A stretch of 64,000 nt of DNA from Micromonospora sp. MH99 (GCF_021442385.1 NZ_MUZA01000014.1:1-64000); one strand, 5' to 3'. Positions 19,130 through 27,535 are shown, counted from the first letter of the stretch. A program made the numbers and translations. Notes: generated by a model not told the origin, from the sequence alone.

Positions 19130-19348
19130 CTACGGCTTCTCCGCCACGAATACGCCAACGCCTTCCAACGTCTCGGTCAAGCCGGTCGCCCGGAGGATCA
19201 TCATGGCCTTGCCGACCACGGTGTCCGACACGCCGTACTCCTTGCAGAGCTGCGACCGGCTCGGCAGCTTCGTGCCGGGCGGCCAAGCGCCTGATTCGAT
19301 CTTCGTTCGTAGCTCGTCTGCGAGCACCTGGTACTGCTGCTTGGGCAT
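19130..19348 (-). CDS. Small GntR-family transcriptional regulator (DNA-binding domain only)
   Basis: 72 residues that make up just one GntR winged helix-turn-helix: QYQVLADELRTKIESGAWPP, then GTKLPSRSQLCKEYGVSDTV, then ATGLTETLEGVGVFVAE. There is no effector-binding domain, whereas full HutC/YtrA-type regulators run 120-250 residues. ATG 19348 (MPKQQYQ) is used because GGGGAG lies 4 nt upstream; GTG 19354 is possible. It is divergent from the 87-residue gene and probably controls the shared intergenic region, where TTGTAGGT occurs twice in opposite orientation. Confidence 0.85.
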   Translation of the reverse strand: MPKQQYQVLADELRTKIESGAWPPGTKLPSRSQLCKEYGVSDTVVGKAMMILRATGLTETLEGVGVFVAEKP

Positions 19349-19388
19349 ACACACTCCCCGGATGGCACGCCCATTCGATCACGCGAGT

Positions 19389-19450
19389 ACCTACAACCTC
19401 AAGCAATTGGAGCTTGGTCGTTGACCTGCAACCGCCACCGCTTGTAGGTT
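19389..19450. promoter_or_regulatory. Promoter and candidate GntR operator pair
   Basis: ACCTACAA (19389-19396) and TTGTAGGT (19442-19449) form an inverted pair. The right copy covers the -10 hexamer TAGGTT of a rightward promoter whose -35 is TTGACC at 19421-19426 (18-bp spacing). Between them, CAAGC-AATTGGA-GCTTG makes a small hairpin. The layout is that of a regulator occluding the -10. Confidence 0.5.
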
Positions 19451-19569
19451 CGGTTCGAACGCTTCCGGATGGCACTGGAACGCTCAGGGGGCCGGGGCGA
19501 GCTCCCCCGTGGTTCGTCCCGGCCCTGCTCTCTTCTACCGCGCTGTGCACTGCGAGGAGGACCACGCTC

Positions 19570-19593
19570 ATGCCTGAACTGGTACGACGCTGA
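19570..19593 (+). CDS. Seven-codon leader peptide MPELVRR
   Basis: ATG at 19570 is preceded by an excellent ribosome binding site, GAGGAGG, 9 nt upstream. It encodes MPELVRR and stops at TGA 19591-19593. The last A of that stop is the first base of the next gene's ATG (TGATG). The next gene has no ribosome binding site of its own, so the leader probably delivers ribosomes to it by termination-reinitiation. Confidence 0.45.
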   Translation: MPELVRR

Positions 19594-19856
19594 TGACCGG
19601 GCGGTTCGTCATCCACCTGCCGATCTCGGCGCCCGATCTGGCGCGGGCCAAGATGCTGGGTCGGACGGCCGGAAGGTCGCTGGCCTTCCTCGCTCGGATC
19701 GACCTCGGCGGGATCACGGTCTCCACCGAGGACGACCAAGGGGCTCGGCACTGGGTCTTCTGCGACCGGCGGCTGGATGGTGGTCGTCGCTGCGTGCTTC
19801 GGGCTGACCACGAGACGCCCTGCACCGCCCGCCTCCCCCGCCGGGCCGGCGGCTGA
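19593..19856 (+). CDS. Hypothetical protein of the GntR cassette, 87 aa
   Basis: Starts MTGRFVIHLPISAPDLARAK; a small alpha/beta protein with a DDQGARHWVFCDRR segment and two more charged stretches containing a C-x8-C-like pair (FCDRRLDGGRRCVL). No signal peptide or membrane segment. No recognised family. Its ATG overlaps the stop of the leader peptide by one base. With the divergent GntR-only regulator it forms a two-gene module bracketed by repeat R copies. Regulator-plus-small-protein modules of this kind are common in actinomycetes, but their role here is unknown. Confidence 0.6.
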   Translation: MTGRFVIHLPISAPDLARAKMLGRTAGRSLAFLARIDLGGITVSTEDDQGARHWVFCDRRLDGGRRCVLRADHETPCTARLPRRAGG

Positions 19857-19873
19857 CGGCGGCCACTGCCGGG

Positions 19874-19951
19874 GTTGATCGACTCGGTTTCGGCGATATC
19901 GGGGTGTCCCGGGGGCCGGATACCCCGTTTTCCAGGAAGACGTGTCGATCT
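19874..19951 (+). repeat. Dispersed repeat R, copy 2
   Basis: Begins TTGATCGACTCGG, contains TCGGCGATATCGGGGTGTCC and GGGGGCCGGATACCCCG, and ends ACGTGTCGATCTA. Same orientation as copy 1 at 19024, about 850 bp away. An internal hairpin, CGGGGTGTCC with GGATACCCCG, is present. Confidence 0.7.
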
Positions 19952-20016
19952 ACCGGCCGTGCACGCGCCAGCGCCCGCCCGGGACGGACGGGCGGGCACT
20001 GGCGGCACGGGCATGG

Positions 20017-21153
20017 TCAGCGGAGGCTGGCGAAGAACTCGCGGATGTCACCGACCAGCACGTCGGTGGCCTGGTGGGCGGCGTAGTGACCGCCGACGTC
20101 GCCGCGTCCATCGACGTCCCTCTCGTACGCCGTCCAGCGGACGATGTTCGCGTGGTCCCGTTCGGCGAAGCGGCGGATGGACTGGAAGTCGCCGGGGAAC
20201 ATGGCCAGCGCCGTCGGTGTCGTGGTCGGCTCGGACGGCTGCTGACCGGCGTGCGCGTCCTCCCAGTAGAAGCGGATGGCCGAGGCGGCAGTGCCGGTGA
20301 ACCAGTAGAGCGCCACGTTGGCCAGCACGAAGTCGTCGTCCACGCTCTCGTCGAAGAGTTGCGCGTTCCAGGCGAGCAGCCCGACTGGCGAGTCGGCCAG
20401 TCCGTACGCCAGGGTCTGCGGCTGCTGGCTGTGCACCTGGTTGAAGGAGAACTTGTTCTCGTAGAACCACTGGAGGTGTCCGAGCGCCGCCTGGTCCGCC
20501 TCGGACAGCCCGGCGAACTCGGCCGGGTCGCCGGACGGGAACGAGAAGAGTTGGGTGACGTGCACGCCGAGGACGTGCTCGGTGTCGATCCGGCCCAGCT
20601 CCGGCGCGATCATCGAGCCGGCGTCGTTGCCGACCGCGCCGTAGCTGTCGTACCCCAGGCGGTTCATCAGCTCGGCCCACGCGCGGGCGGTGCGGAAGCG
20701 GTTCCAGCCGGCGCTGCGGGTGGGGCCGGAGAAGCCGTAGCCGGGCAGCGACGGGATGACCAGGTGGAAGGCCGGCGCGGCCGGGTCGGTCGGCTCGGTG
20801 AGCGGGCCGATCACGTCCAGGTATTCCAGCACCGAGCCCGGCCAGCCGTGGGTGAGCACCAGGGCGGTGGCGTCCGGCCGGGACGACCGGACGTGCAGGA
20901 AGTGGATCTGCTCACCGTCGATCTCCGTGACGAACTGCGGGTGGGCGTTCAGCCGGGCCTCGACGGCCCGCCAGTCGAACCCGTCCCGCCACCTGTCGGC
21001 GAGCGCGCGCACCCGGTCGGCGCTCATCCCGTACGCGTCGCCGGCGCCGGGCAGCTCGGCCGGCCAGTTCGTGCGACCGAGGCGGGCGGCCAGGTCGTCG
21101 AGGGCGCTCTGCGGGATCTCGACGCGGAACGGACGGATCGCGGTGCCGGTCAT
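20017..21153 (-). CDS. Epoxide hydrolase (alpha/beta hydrolase, EH family)
   Basis: 378 residues. The N-terminal EHN domain (FRVEIPQSALDDLAARLGRT) is followed by the alpha/beta hydrolase core with the oxyanion motif THGWPGS near residue 100 and the nucleophile elbow GNDAGS (Asp) in the middle. The catalytic histidine is in GGHYAAHQ near the C-terminus. It opens epoxides to diols; the physiological substrate is unknown. ATG 21153 follows AAGGAG by 7 nt. It is divergent from a TetR gene 84 nt away whose operators lie between them, so substrate-induced detoxification is likely. Confidence 0.9.
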   Translation of the reverse strand: MTGTAIRPFRVEIPQSALDDLAARLGRTNWPAELPGAGDAYGMSADRVRALADRWRDGFDWRAVEARLNAHPQFVTEIDGEQIHFLHVRSSRPDATALVLTHGWPGSVLEYLDVIGPLTEPTDPAAPAFHLVIPSLPGYGFSGPTRSAGWNRFRTARAWAELMNRLGYDSYGAVGNDAGSMIAPELGRIDTEHVLGVHVTQLFSFPSGDPAEFAGLSEADQAALGHLQWFYENKFSFNQVHSQQPQTLAYGLADSPVGLLAWNAQLFDESVDDDFVLANVALYWFTGTAASAIRFYWEDAHAGQQPSEPTTTPTALAMFPGDFQSIRRFAERDHANIVRWTAYERDVDGRGDVGGHYAAHQATDVLVGDIREFFASLR

Positions 21154-21166
21154 CTCGAACTCCTTC

Positions 21167-21220
21167 GGAACGGAATGTTTCGTTCTGCAATGACAGTAGC
21201 AGACCGGAACGATCCGTTCC
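21167..21220. promoter_or_regulatory. TetR operators between epoxide hydrolase and its regulator
   Basis: GGAACGATCCGTTCC at 21206-21220 is an inverted repeat (GGAACG-ATC-CGTTCC). A second, looser pair, GGAACGG and CGTTCTG, lies at 21167-21187. The first sits between the -35 region and the -10 (TATCCT) of the tetR promoter; the second lies close to the ribosome binding site of the hydrolase gene. One TetR dimer could repress both genes. Confidence 0.65.
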
Positions 21221-21225
21221 ACTGC

Positions 21226-21238
21226 TATCCTCTGGTCA
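21226..21238 (+). promoter_or_regulatory. Leaderless promoter of tetR
   Basis: -10 TATCCT at 21226-21231 is followed by 6 nt and then the ATG at 21238, so transcription should start at the start codon. There is no ribosome binding site, as expected for a leaderless mRNA. Confidence 0.6.
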
Positions 21239-21882
21239 TGTCGACGACGCCCCCCAAGGCCCTGGCCGGTCGCCGCGCCCAGGCCGCCCGCAACGACGAG
21301 GTGATCCTCGAAGCCGCCCGCGCGGTCTTCCTCGACGACCCGAAGGCGCCGATCGCCGCCGTCGCGGACCGCGCGGGCGTCGGCATCAGCGCGCTCTATC
21401 GGCGGTACGCGGGCAAGGAGGCCCTGCTGCGCCAGCTCTGTCACGACGGGTTGCGCCGCTACATCGCCGTGGCCGAGGAGGCGCTCGCCGAGCCGGACGA
21501 CTGGACCGCGTTCGCCGGGTTCCTCGCCGCTGTGGTCGACGCCGACGTGCACTCGCTCACCGTCCACCTGGCCGGCACCTTCACGCCACCCGAGGAGATG
21601 GGTCGGGACGCGCTGCGCGCCGGCGAGCTGGCCACCGCGCTCGTCGAGCGGGCGCACGCCAGTGGGCGACTGCGGCCCGACGTGGTCGTACAGGACCTGG
21701 GGCTGGTGCTGGAGGCGTGCGCGGCGGTGCGCGTACCCGATGCGGAGCGGACCGCCCAGCTGCGCCGCCGGCAGCTCGCGGTGCTGATCGGCGGCCTGTC
21801 GACGGCGCCGGACTCCGACCCGCTGCCCGGCCCGCCCCCGGCGGCCGGGGAGTTCGACTGGCGGTGGCGGCTCCGGGAGTGA
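21238..21882 (+). CDS. TetR-family repressor of the epoxide hydrolase gene
   Basis: 214 residues. The N-terminal helix-turn-helix (APIAAVADRAGVGISALYRR, then YAGKEALLRQL) is typical TetR; the C-terminal ligand domain is helical and ends in a proline-rich tail. It is leaderless (ATG 21238). It is divergent from the epoxide hydrolase, and palindromes in the shared promoter suggest autoregulation and control of the hydrolase. The ligand is probably an epoxide or another lipophilic compound; this is inference. Confidence 0.88.
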   Translation: MSTTPPKALAGRRAQAARNDEVILEAARAVFLDDPKAPIAAVADRAGVGISALYRRYAGKEALLRQLCHDGLRRYIAVAEEALAEPDDWTAFAGFLAAVVDADVHSLTVHLAGTFTPPEEMGRDALRAGELATALVERAHASGRLRPDVVVQDLGLVLEACAAVRVPDAERTAQLRRRQLAVLIGGLSTAPDSDPLPGPPPAAGEFDWRWRLRE

Positions 21883-21902
21883 CGACCGTCACAGCGGTAA
21901 GG

Positions 21903-21921
21903 TTGAGCGGAATACGCTCAA
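21903..21921. promoter_or_regulatory. HAIR operator (HspR site) of clpB
   Basis: TTGAGC-GGAATAC-GCTCAA keeps the HAIR geometry (7-bp spacer), with the outermost T/A pair of each half changed to C/G. It contains TACGCT, a possible -10, and lies 48 nt before clpB. clpB belongs to the HspR regulon in Streptomyces and mycobacteria. Confidence 0.75.
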
Positions 21922-21926
21922 CTCTG

Positions 21927-21950
21927 GTTGTGTCCAACCCAGTGGACAAC
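21927..21950. promoter_or_regulatory. Second inverted repeat in the clpB leader
   Basis: GTTGTGTCCA and TGGACAAC are complementary apart from one bulged base, separated by 6 nt. It lies between the HAIR site and the clpB ribosome binding site and could be a second regulator site or a leader hairpin. Confidence 0.35.
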
Positions 21951-21968
21951 GCCGATCCGGGGGAGCCC

Positions 21969-24560
21969 ATGAACACCGAGAAACTGACCACCAAGAGCCG
22001 CGAAGCCATCACCGGCGCCGTCGCGCTGGCCAACCAGCGTGGCCACGCCACAGTCGAGCCCTGGCACCTCCTGCTGTCCCTGCTGGACACCGACGGCTCG
22101 ACCGCCGCCGGCCTGCTGCGCGCCGTCGGGGCCGACCCGGCCGAGCTGCGCCGGGCCGCCCAGCGGGCGGTCGACGCCCTGCCGGCCGCCCGGGGCTCCA
22201 GCATCGCCGAGCCCACGCTGGCCCGGGAGTTCGTCAACGCCATCGGCGCCGCCGAGCAGATCGCCCGGCCGCTGGGCGACGAGTACACCTCCACCGAGCA
22301 CCTGCTCGCCGGCCTGGCCCGGGTGGGCGGCGCGGTGTCCGACTCGCTGAAGTCGGCCGGCGCCACCGAGGAAGCACTGGTCGCCGCCTTCCCGACCGTC
22401 CGCGGCGGAGACCGGCGCGTCACCACCGCCGACCCGGAGCAGACCTACCAGGCGCTCACGAAGTACGGCGTCGACCTGACCGCCAGCGCTCGCGACGGCA
22501 AGATCGACCCGGTGATCGGCCGGGACTCCGAGATCCGCCGGGTCATCCAGGTGCTCTCCCGGCGTACGAAGAACAACCCGGTGCTGATCGGCGAGCCCGG
22601 TGTCGGCAAGACCGCCATCGTCGAGGGCCTCGCCCAGCGGATCGTGGCCGGCGACGTCCCCGAGTCGCTGCGCGACAAGAAGCTGGTCTCGCTGGACCTC
22701 GGCGCGATGGTCGCCGGCGCGCAGTACCGCGGCCAGTTCGAGGAGCGACTGAAGTCCGTCCTGGAGGAGATCAAGAACTCCAACGGGCAGGTCATCACGT
22801 TCCTCGACGAGTTGCACACAGTCGTCGGCGCCGGCAAGGGCGAAGGTTCGATGGACGCCGGCAACATGCTCAAGCCGATGCTGGCCCGCGGTGAGCTGCG
22901 GATGGTCGGCGCCACCACGCTGGACGAGTACCGCGAGCACATCGAGAAGGACCCGGCGCTGGAGCGGCGCTTCCAGCCGGTGCTGGTCGGCGAGCCGACG
23001 ATCGAGGACACCATCGGCATCCTGCGTGGGCTCAAGGAGCGCTACGAGGTGCACCACGGCGTCCGGATCACCGACGCCGCGCTGGTCGCCGCCGCGACGC
23101 TCTCCGACAGGTACATCACCGACCGGTTCCTGCCGGACAAGGCGATCGACCTGGTCGACGAGTCCGCGTCCCGGCTGCGGATGGAGATCGACTCCCGCCC
23201 GGTCGAGGTGGACGAGATCGAGCGGGCGGTCCGCCGGCTGGAGATCGAGGAGATGGCGCTGGCCAAGGAGCCGGACGCCGCGTCCGCCGAGCGCCTGGCG
23301 CGGCTGCGCCAGGAGTTGGCCGACAAGCGCGAGCAGCTCACCGTGCTCTCCGAGCGCTGGCAGACCGAGAAGAGCCACATCACCAAGCTCTCCACAGCCA
23401 AGGAGGAGTTGGAGCGCCTGGGCGGCGAGGCCGAGCGGGCCGAGCGGGACGGGGAGCTGGAGCGCGCCGCCGAGCTGCGCTACGGCCGGATCCCCGCCCT
23501 GAAGGTCGAGCTGAAGCAGGCCGAGGAGGAACTGGCCCAGCTCCAGGCCGACGGCGCGATGCTCAAGGAGGAGGTCGGCGCGGACGACATCGCCGCGGTG
23601 GTCGCCTCGTGGACCGGCATCCCGGCGGGCCGCCTGCTCGAAGGTGAGACGGCGAAGCTGCTGCGGATGGAGGAGTCGCTGGGCGGCCGGGTGGTCGGCC
23701 AGGCCGAGGCCGTGGGCGCGGTGTCCGACGCCGTACGCCGGGCACGGGCCGGTGTCGCCGACCCGGACCGTCCGACGGGCAGCTTCCTCTTCCTCGGCCC
23801 GACAGGTGTCGGCAAGACGGAGCTGGCCAAGGCGCTCGCCGAGTTCCTCTTCGACGACGAGCGGGCGATGGTCCGCATCGACATGAGCGAGTACGGCGAG
23901 AAGCACTCGGTGGCCCGCCTGGTCGGTGCCCCGCCCGGTTACGTGGGCTACGAGGAGGGCGGGCAGCTCACCGAGGCGGTGCGCCGCCGGCCGTACTCGG
24001 TGATCCTGCTGGACGAGGTGGAGAAGGCCCACCCGGACGTCTTCGACGTGCTGCTCCAGGTGCTCGACGACGGTCGGCTCACCGATGGTCAGGGCCGCAC
24101 GGTGGACTTCCGCAACGCGATCCTGATCCTCACCTCCAACCTCGGGTCGTCGGTGATCAGCGATCTGACGCTGGCCGAGGAGCAGCGCCGGGAGGGCGTC
24201 CTGGCCGTGGTCCGGTCGCACTTCAAGCCGGAGTTCCTCAACCGGCTGGACGACATCGTGGTCTTCGCCGCGCTGCGCGGGGACGATCTGCGCTCCATCG
24301 TGGACATCCAGCTCGACCGGATGCGAGACCGTCTCGCGCACCGTCGGTTGGCACTGGACACCACCGACGCCGCCCGTACGTGGCTGGCGGAGCACGGCTA
24401 CGACCCGATCTACGGTGCCCGCCCGCTGCGCCGCCTGGTCCAGACCGCCATCGGCGACCAGTTGGCCAAGGCCCTGCTGAGCGGATCGATCCGAGACGGC
24501 AACACGGTAAAGGTGGACCTCACCCCCGCCACCAACACCCTCACGGTAACCCCAGCCTGA
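21969..24560 (+). CDS. clpB: ClpB disaggregase (Hsp104 family)
   Basis: 863 residues, full length. The N-domain (about 1-145) is followed by AAA+ module 1 with Walker A GEPGVGKT near 207. The coiled-coil M-domain (about 400-530, rich in E/R/L, including [20 protein letters not shown]) identifies ClpB rather than ClpA/C. AAA+ module 2 has Walker [10 protein letters not shown] near 609 and ends with the [10 protein letters not shown] sensor-2 arginine. ClpB works with DnaK/DnaJ/GrpE to pull proteins out of aggregates. ATG 21969 follows GGGGGAG. Confidence 0.97.
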   Translation: MNTEKLTTKSREAITGAVALANQRGHATVEPWHLLLSLLDTDGSTAAGLLRAVGADPAELRRAAQRAVDALPAARGSSIAEPTLAREFVNAIGAAEQIARPLGDEYTSTEHLLAGLARVGGAVSDSLKSAGATEEALVAAFPTVRGGDRRVTTADPEQTYQALTKYGVDLTASARDGKIDPVIGRDSEIRRVIQVLSRRTKNNPVLIGEPGVGKTAIVEGLAQRIVAGDVPESLRDKKLVSLDLGAMVAGAQYRGQFEERLKSVLEEIKNSNGQVITFLDELHTVVGAGKGEGSMDAGNMLKPMLARGELRMVGATTLDEYREHIEKDPALERRFQPVLVGEPTIEDTIGILRGLKERYEVHHGVRITDAALVAAATLSDRYITDRFLPDKAIDLVDESASRLRMEIDSRPVEVDEIERAVRRLEIEEMALAKEPDAASAERLARLRQELADKREQLTVLSERWQTEKSHITKLSTAKEELERLGGEAERAERDGELERAAELRYGRIPALKVELKQAEEELAQLQADGAMLKEEVGADDIAAVVASWTGIPAGRLLEGETAKLLRMEESLGGRVVGQAEAVGAVSDAVRRARAGVADPDRPTGSFLFLGPTGVGKTELAKALAEFLFDDERAMVRIDMSEYGEKHSVARLVGAPPGYVGYEEGGQLTEAVRRRPYSVILLDEVEKAHPDVFDVLLQVLDDGRLTDGQGRTVDFRNAILILTSNLGSSVISDLTLAEEQRREGVLAVVRSHFKPEFLNRLDDIVVFAALRGDDLRSIVDIQLDRMRDRLAHRRLALDTTDAARTWLAEHGYDPIYGARPLRRLVQTAIGDQLAKALLSGSIRDGNTVKVDLTPATNTLTVTPA

Positions 24561-24577
24561 CCCCGCCCTGATCGCGG

Positions 24578-24633
24578 TGATCAAGAGGTTTGCGTCATCG
24601 GAACGTCTTCTCATGACGCAAACCTCTTGATCA
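24578..24633. repeat. Palindromic dispersed repeat, copy 2
   Basis: Perfect 21-bp arms, beginning TGATCAAGAGGTTTGCGTCA, separated by a 14-nt loop. It lies 17 nt after the clpB stop and can act as its terminator. Same subfamily as copy 1 (inner TTTGCGTCA). Confidence 0.85.
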
Positions 24634-24672
24634 ACAGGGTGAGAGGTGGGCGGGGAGGGAAAGGGTTGGGGC

Positions 24673-25053
24673 ATGTTCGGGATGCGTAAGGCTTGGGAGC
24701 GGGAACTCGGTGCGGCGGTGGACGAGCTGGTCACCGCCGACACGCTTGCCTTCGGTGGGGTGGGGATCGCCGGCGCGACCCTGCCGGTGACCGAGGCGTA
24801 CCAGCGCGTCGAGGCCGCGCTCGACGACCACCCCGAGGAGGTACGCCGGCAGCTCGACCGGCTGCTCGCCAAGGGGTCACCCGCAGGTCGGGCGTACGCG
24901 GCGACGCTGCTGGAGCGCGTCGACCCGGCGGCGGCCCGAGCGGCGTGGACGTCGCTGCGGGACGACCCCACCGAGTTCACCACCTTCGTCGGGTGCGTCA
25001 TGGGGCGCTCCACCCTCGGCGACTACGCCACCCAGCGACTCGCGGCGGCGTGA
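24673..25053 (+). CDS. Hypothetical protein, 126 aa, helical
   Basis: Begins MFGMRKAWERELGAAVDELV; short helices with an alternating pattern (YQRVEAALDDHPEEVRRQLD, then GRAYAATLLERVDPAAARAA) suggest two or three HEAT-like repeats. ATG 24673 is preceded by GGGAGGGAAAGGG; GTG 24646 is a weaker alternative. Soluble, no catalytic motif, no operon partner. Function unknown. Confidence 0.65.
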   Translation: MFGMRKAWERELGAAVDELVTADTLAFGGVGIAGATLPVTEAYQRVEAALDDHPEEVRRQLDRLLAKGSPAGRAYAATLLERVDPAAARAAWTSLRDDPTEFTTFVGCVMGRSTLGDYATQRLAAA

Positions 25054-25237
25054 CCCGGCCGGGTCGTGCAACCCGGCCCATCCGGCACGGCGGAGTGGCG
25101 CGAACCCTGGCATCCACAGTGACCACGGCCGGCGACACCCCGGCTGCCGTCGGTAGCTGAGCTTTCGGTCACGACGCGACTCATTTCGGTGCGCGAGGTT
25201 GTTACCGTCTGCGCCGACGTACCTGGGGAGGTGGTCG

Positions 25238-25840
25238 GTGGACGGGTCGCAGGCGTACCTGGTGGCGGCGGTGGTCGTACTCATCGTGGTCGTGCTCGTG
25301 ATCGTCGTGCGAGCCCGGCGGCGGGCCGCGGCCCGGCCCACCGGCGTGCCACCGGCCGCCCGACCCACCCTCGACGGCGCCAACCGACTGGCGCCGGGTG
25401 ATCGCGTGCGGATCGGCCAGCGGGAGTACGTCGTGAGCGGCACTATCCGCCTGGTCGAGGGGGACTGGAGCTGGGTGCAGCACCTTCTCGACGACGCCTC
25501 CGGCACGCCACACCGGCTCTCCGTCGAAGGCGACGGCGACCCCGAGCTGGAACTGGTGCTCTGGACCGCCCAACCCGGCGCGACCGTCACCCCCGGCGCC
25601 CCGACCATCGACCTCGGCGGGCTGCGCTACACCTGGGCCGAGACCGGGCAGGCCCGCTACACCGCCACCGGCGAGACCGGCCTGCCCTCGGCCGGGACCA
25701 TGCGCTACCACGACTACCAGTCGGGCCCGAACGCCCGGCTCTCCTTCGAGGCGTACGGCGAAGAGGGCTGGCGGGTCGCCCGCGGCGACCTGCTCGACCC
25801 CGCCGATCTGGCGATCCGACCCACCGGCGACGGGCGCTGA
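25238..25840 (+). CDS. DUF4178-type membrane-anchored protein
   Basis: 200 residues. GTG 25238 (MDGSQAYLVAAVVVLIVVV) follows GGGGAGG by 6 nt. One N-terminal transmembrane helix is followed by a basic stop-transfer (RARRRAAARP) and a beta-rich cytoplasmic domain: LAPGDRVRIGQREYVVSGTI, EGDWSWVQHLLDD and YHDYQSGPNARLSFEAYGEE. These blocks match DUF4178 as I know it. DUF4178 genes often sit beside a DUF350 protein and a spermidine-synthase-like gene; neither is here. Function unknown. Confidence 0.7.
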   Translation: MDGSQAYLVAAVVVLIVVVLVIVVRARRRAAARPTGVPPAARPTLDGANRLAPGDRVRIGQREYVVSGTIRLVEGDWSWVQHLLDDASGTPHRLSVEGDGDPELELVLWTAQPGATVTPGAPTIDLGGLRYTWAETGQARYTATGETGLPSAGTMRYHDYQSGPNARLSFEAYGEEGWRVARGDLLDPADLAIRPTGDGR

Positions 25841-25929
25841 GCGACCCGACGCGCCCGCCGCGTTCGGCACGGCATGCCGGACTGGCCGGTTGCCGATACG
25901 GTGTGGGCCCGATCTAGGGAAGGAGAATC

Positions 25930-26787
25930 GTGGTCGATTCCCAGAGCACGCCGGCCCGCCAGCGGCCATCCACCGTGACGATTTCCAGCTATCTGCTCTA
26001 CCTGTTCCTGGCGTGCCAGGTGATCAGTCTCATTGTCACCCTCTCCACCATCGGCAAGACCCGGGACGTGCTCCGCGACGTCTACTCGACCAGTACGGCC
26101 GAGGGCGCGGATCAGGTGGCGAACTTCGTCTTCGCGTTCGCCCTCGGCGCCGGCATCCTCGTGCTCCTGCTCGCGGTCGTGCTGGCCGTGCTGGCCATCT
26201 TCAACAACCGTGGTAGCAACGGTTCGCGCATCACCACCTGGATCGTCGGCGGCATCATGGTCTGCTGCACGGGTGGCACCGTGCTCAACGGCGCGGGCGG
26301 CGGCAGCTTCACCACCGGTGGGAACACCAGCGGCGACATGCCGAGCAGCGAAGAGGTCCAGCGCCGCCTCGAGGAGGCGCTGCCGTCCTGGATCGCCCCG
26401 GTCAGCATCACGCTCGGCGTGATCAGCCTGCTCGCGCTGCTCGCGGCGCTCATCCTGCTGGCACTGCCCAAGTCGAACGAGTTCTTCCGCAAGCCCGCCG
26501 CGGCCTGGGAGCCCCCGACCCCCGGCACCAGCTACCCGGGCTACCCGCAGGCATCCGGCCAGCCCGGCTACCCGCAGGCTCCCGGCCAGCCCGGCTACCC
26601 GCAGGCTCCCGGCCAGCCGGCCCATCCGTCCAGTGGCGAGCCGGGTTACCCGCCCAGTGGCGAGCCGGGCTACCCGTCGACGCCGGGCCAGGCACCCGGG
26701 TCGGAGCAGCCGCCGTCCGGCACCGACCGGCCGGACGACACGCCGCCGGCGGACCGCCCCGGCCCGACCCCGCCGTCGACCAGTTGA
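25930..26787 (+). CDS. Tetraspan membrane protein with GYPQAPGQP repeats
   Basis: 285 residues. GTG 25930 follows AAGGAG. Four hydrophobic helices lie at about 18-40, 60-88, 97-115 and 155-178; a glycine/serine-rich loop (NGAGGGSFTTGGNTSGD) lies between helices 3 and 4. The last ~95 residues are a disordered cytoplasmic tail built from GYPQAPGQP nonapeptides and related SGEPGYP units, encoded by three 27-bp tandem repeats. The tail resembles Pro/Gly/Tyr/Gln-rich regions of other actinobacterial membrane proteins that may self-associate. The next gene encodes a protein with a similar overall plan. Confidence 0.7.
   Translation: MVDSQSTPARQRPSTVTISSYLLYLFLACQVISLIVTLSTIGKTRDVLRDVYSTSTAEGADQVANFVFAFALGAGILVLLLAVVLAVLAIFNNRGSNGSRITTWIVGGIMVCCTGGTVLNGAGGGSFTTGGNTSGDMPSSEEVQRRLEEALPSWIAPVSITLGVISLLALLAALILLALPKSNEFFRKPAAAWEPPTPGTSYPGYPQASGQPGYPQAPGQPGYPQAPGQPAHPSSGEPGYPPSGEPGYPSTPGQAPGSEQPPSGTDRPDDTPPADRPGPTPPSTS
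26539..26619 (+). repeat. Three 27-bp tandem repeats in coding sequence
   Basis: Each unit starts GGCTACCCGCAGGC and encodes GYPQ-A/S-S/P-GQP. Units 2 and 3 differ only at the last base, so the array is young or homogenised and may vary in copy number between strains. Confidence 0.8.
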
Positions 26788-26811
26788 CCGCTGGATAAGC
26801 ACGACGCCGAC

Positions 26812-26855
26812 GATCCCTCCGAGTAGGTTGCAACCCGACGCCTACCGGAGGGATC
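26812..26855 (+). promoter_or_regulatory. Hairpin that hides the ribosome binding site of the next gene
   Basis: GATCCCTCCG-(A)-GTAGG pairs over 15 bp with CCTAC-CGGAGGGATC, with one bulged A and a 13-nt loop. The right arm contains the ribosome binding site (GGAGGG) of the gene at 26860. A -10-like TAGGTT (26824-26829) lies inside the left arm, so a transcript starting there would lack most of the left arm and leave the site free. Confidence 0.5.
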
Positions 26856-26859
26856 CGTC

Positions 26860-27525
26860 GTGTCGTACCCCGAACCGGCACCGCCCCGCCGGCCTGCCGT
26901 GGTCCTGCTGGCCTCGGCCGTGCTGCTGGTGATGGCGGTGGCCGCGCTCGCGTACACCGTCGTGGACCTGGCGGTGCTGGGCCGGACCGTGGACGCGTTC
27001 CGGGCTGCCGCTCGGGACACCTCGGCGACCCCGCAGCAGATCGACGACGTGGTGACCCTGCTGCGCGCGTCGGCGGCGCTGACCGCGGTGGTGGCGGCCC
27101 TCTCCGCGCCCGTGCTCGCCGGCCTGGCCCTCGGGCTGCTGACGGGTCGGCGGGGCGTACGGGTGGCCACCTGGGTGGTCTGCGGGCTCGGGCTGCTCGC
27201 GGGATGCTGCAGCGTGGCGGTGCTCGTCGGCGAGCGGGCCGCGCCGCTGCGGCTGGGCGCCGACGAGCAAGCCACCGCCGAGCTGCTCGGCCTCATCTCG
27301 GACGCGTACCCGTCCTGGTGGATCCCGCTCAACGCCGGGCTTTCGGTCGGGCAGGCCCTCGGTTACCTTGTGGTAGCAACGCTGCTGACCCTGCCGGCGG
27401 CCAACGCCTGGTTCGGTCGACACCGCCCCACGTCACCCACCATGCCGTCCGCCCCACAGGCGTTTCCGCCCGCACCGCACCAGCCCCCGCCGGCGTCCGC
27501 CGCGCCCCCGTACCCGCCCAGGTGA
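26860..27525 (+). CDS. Membrane protein with proline-rich tail
   Basis: 221 residues. GTG 26860 follows GGAGGG by 7 nt; that site is sequestered in the hairpin just upstream. Four transmembrane helices (VVLLASAVLLVMAVAALAYT; ALTAVVAALSAPVLAGLALG; ATWVVCGLGLLAGCCSVAVL; LNAGLSVGQALGYLVVATLL) are followed by a 35-residue Pro-rich tail. The plan (helices plus Pro-rich tail) is like the preceding protein, suggesting an old duplication or joint function. The extracytoplasmic loop with TSATPQQIDDVVTLLRAS is reminiscent of small actinobacterial membrane proteins of unknown role. Confidence 0.68.
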   Translation: MSYPEPAPPRRPAVVLLASAVLLVMAVAALAYTVVDLAVLGRTVDAFRAAARDTSATPQQIDDVVTLLRASAALTAVVAALSAPVLAGLALGLLTGRRGVRVATWVVCGLGLLAGCCSVAVLVGERAAPLRLGADEQATAELLGLISDAYPSWWIPLNAGLSVGQALGYLVVATLLTLPAANAWFGRHRPTSPTMPSAPQAFPPAPHQPPPASAAPPYPPR

Positions 27526-27535
27526 GGACCCGCCC

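Noticed and set aside
19440-19470. A tRNA T-arm (GGTTCGAAC)
   Set aside because: No matching acceptor, D or anticodon arms around it; it lies in the promoter of the GntR cassette.
21918-25013. A ~1000-codon open frame antisense to clpB
   Set aside because: High-GC coding DNA leaves long open frames on the other strand; this one is Arg/Gly/Val-rich, has no ribosome binding site and mirrors a fully conserved ClpB.
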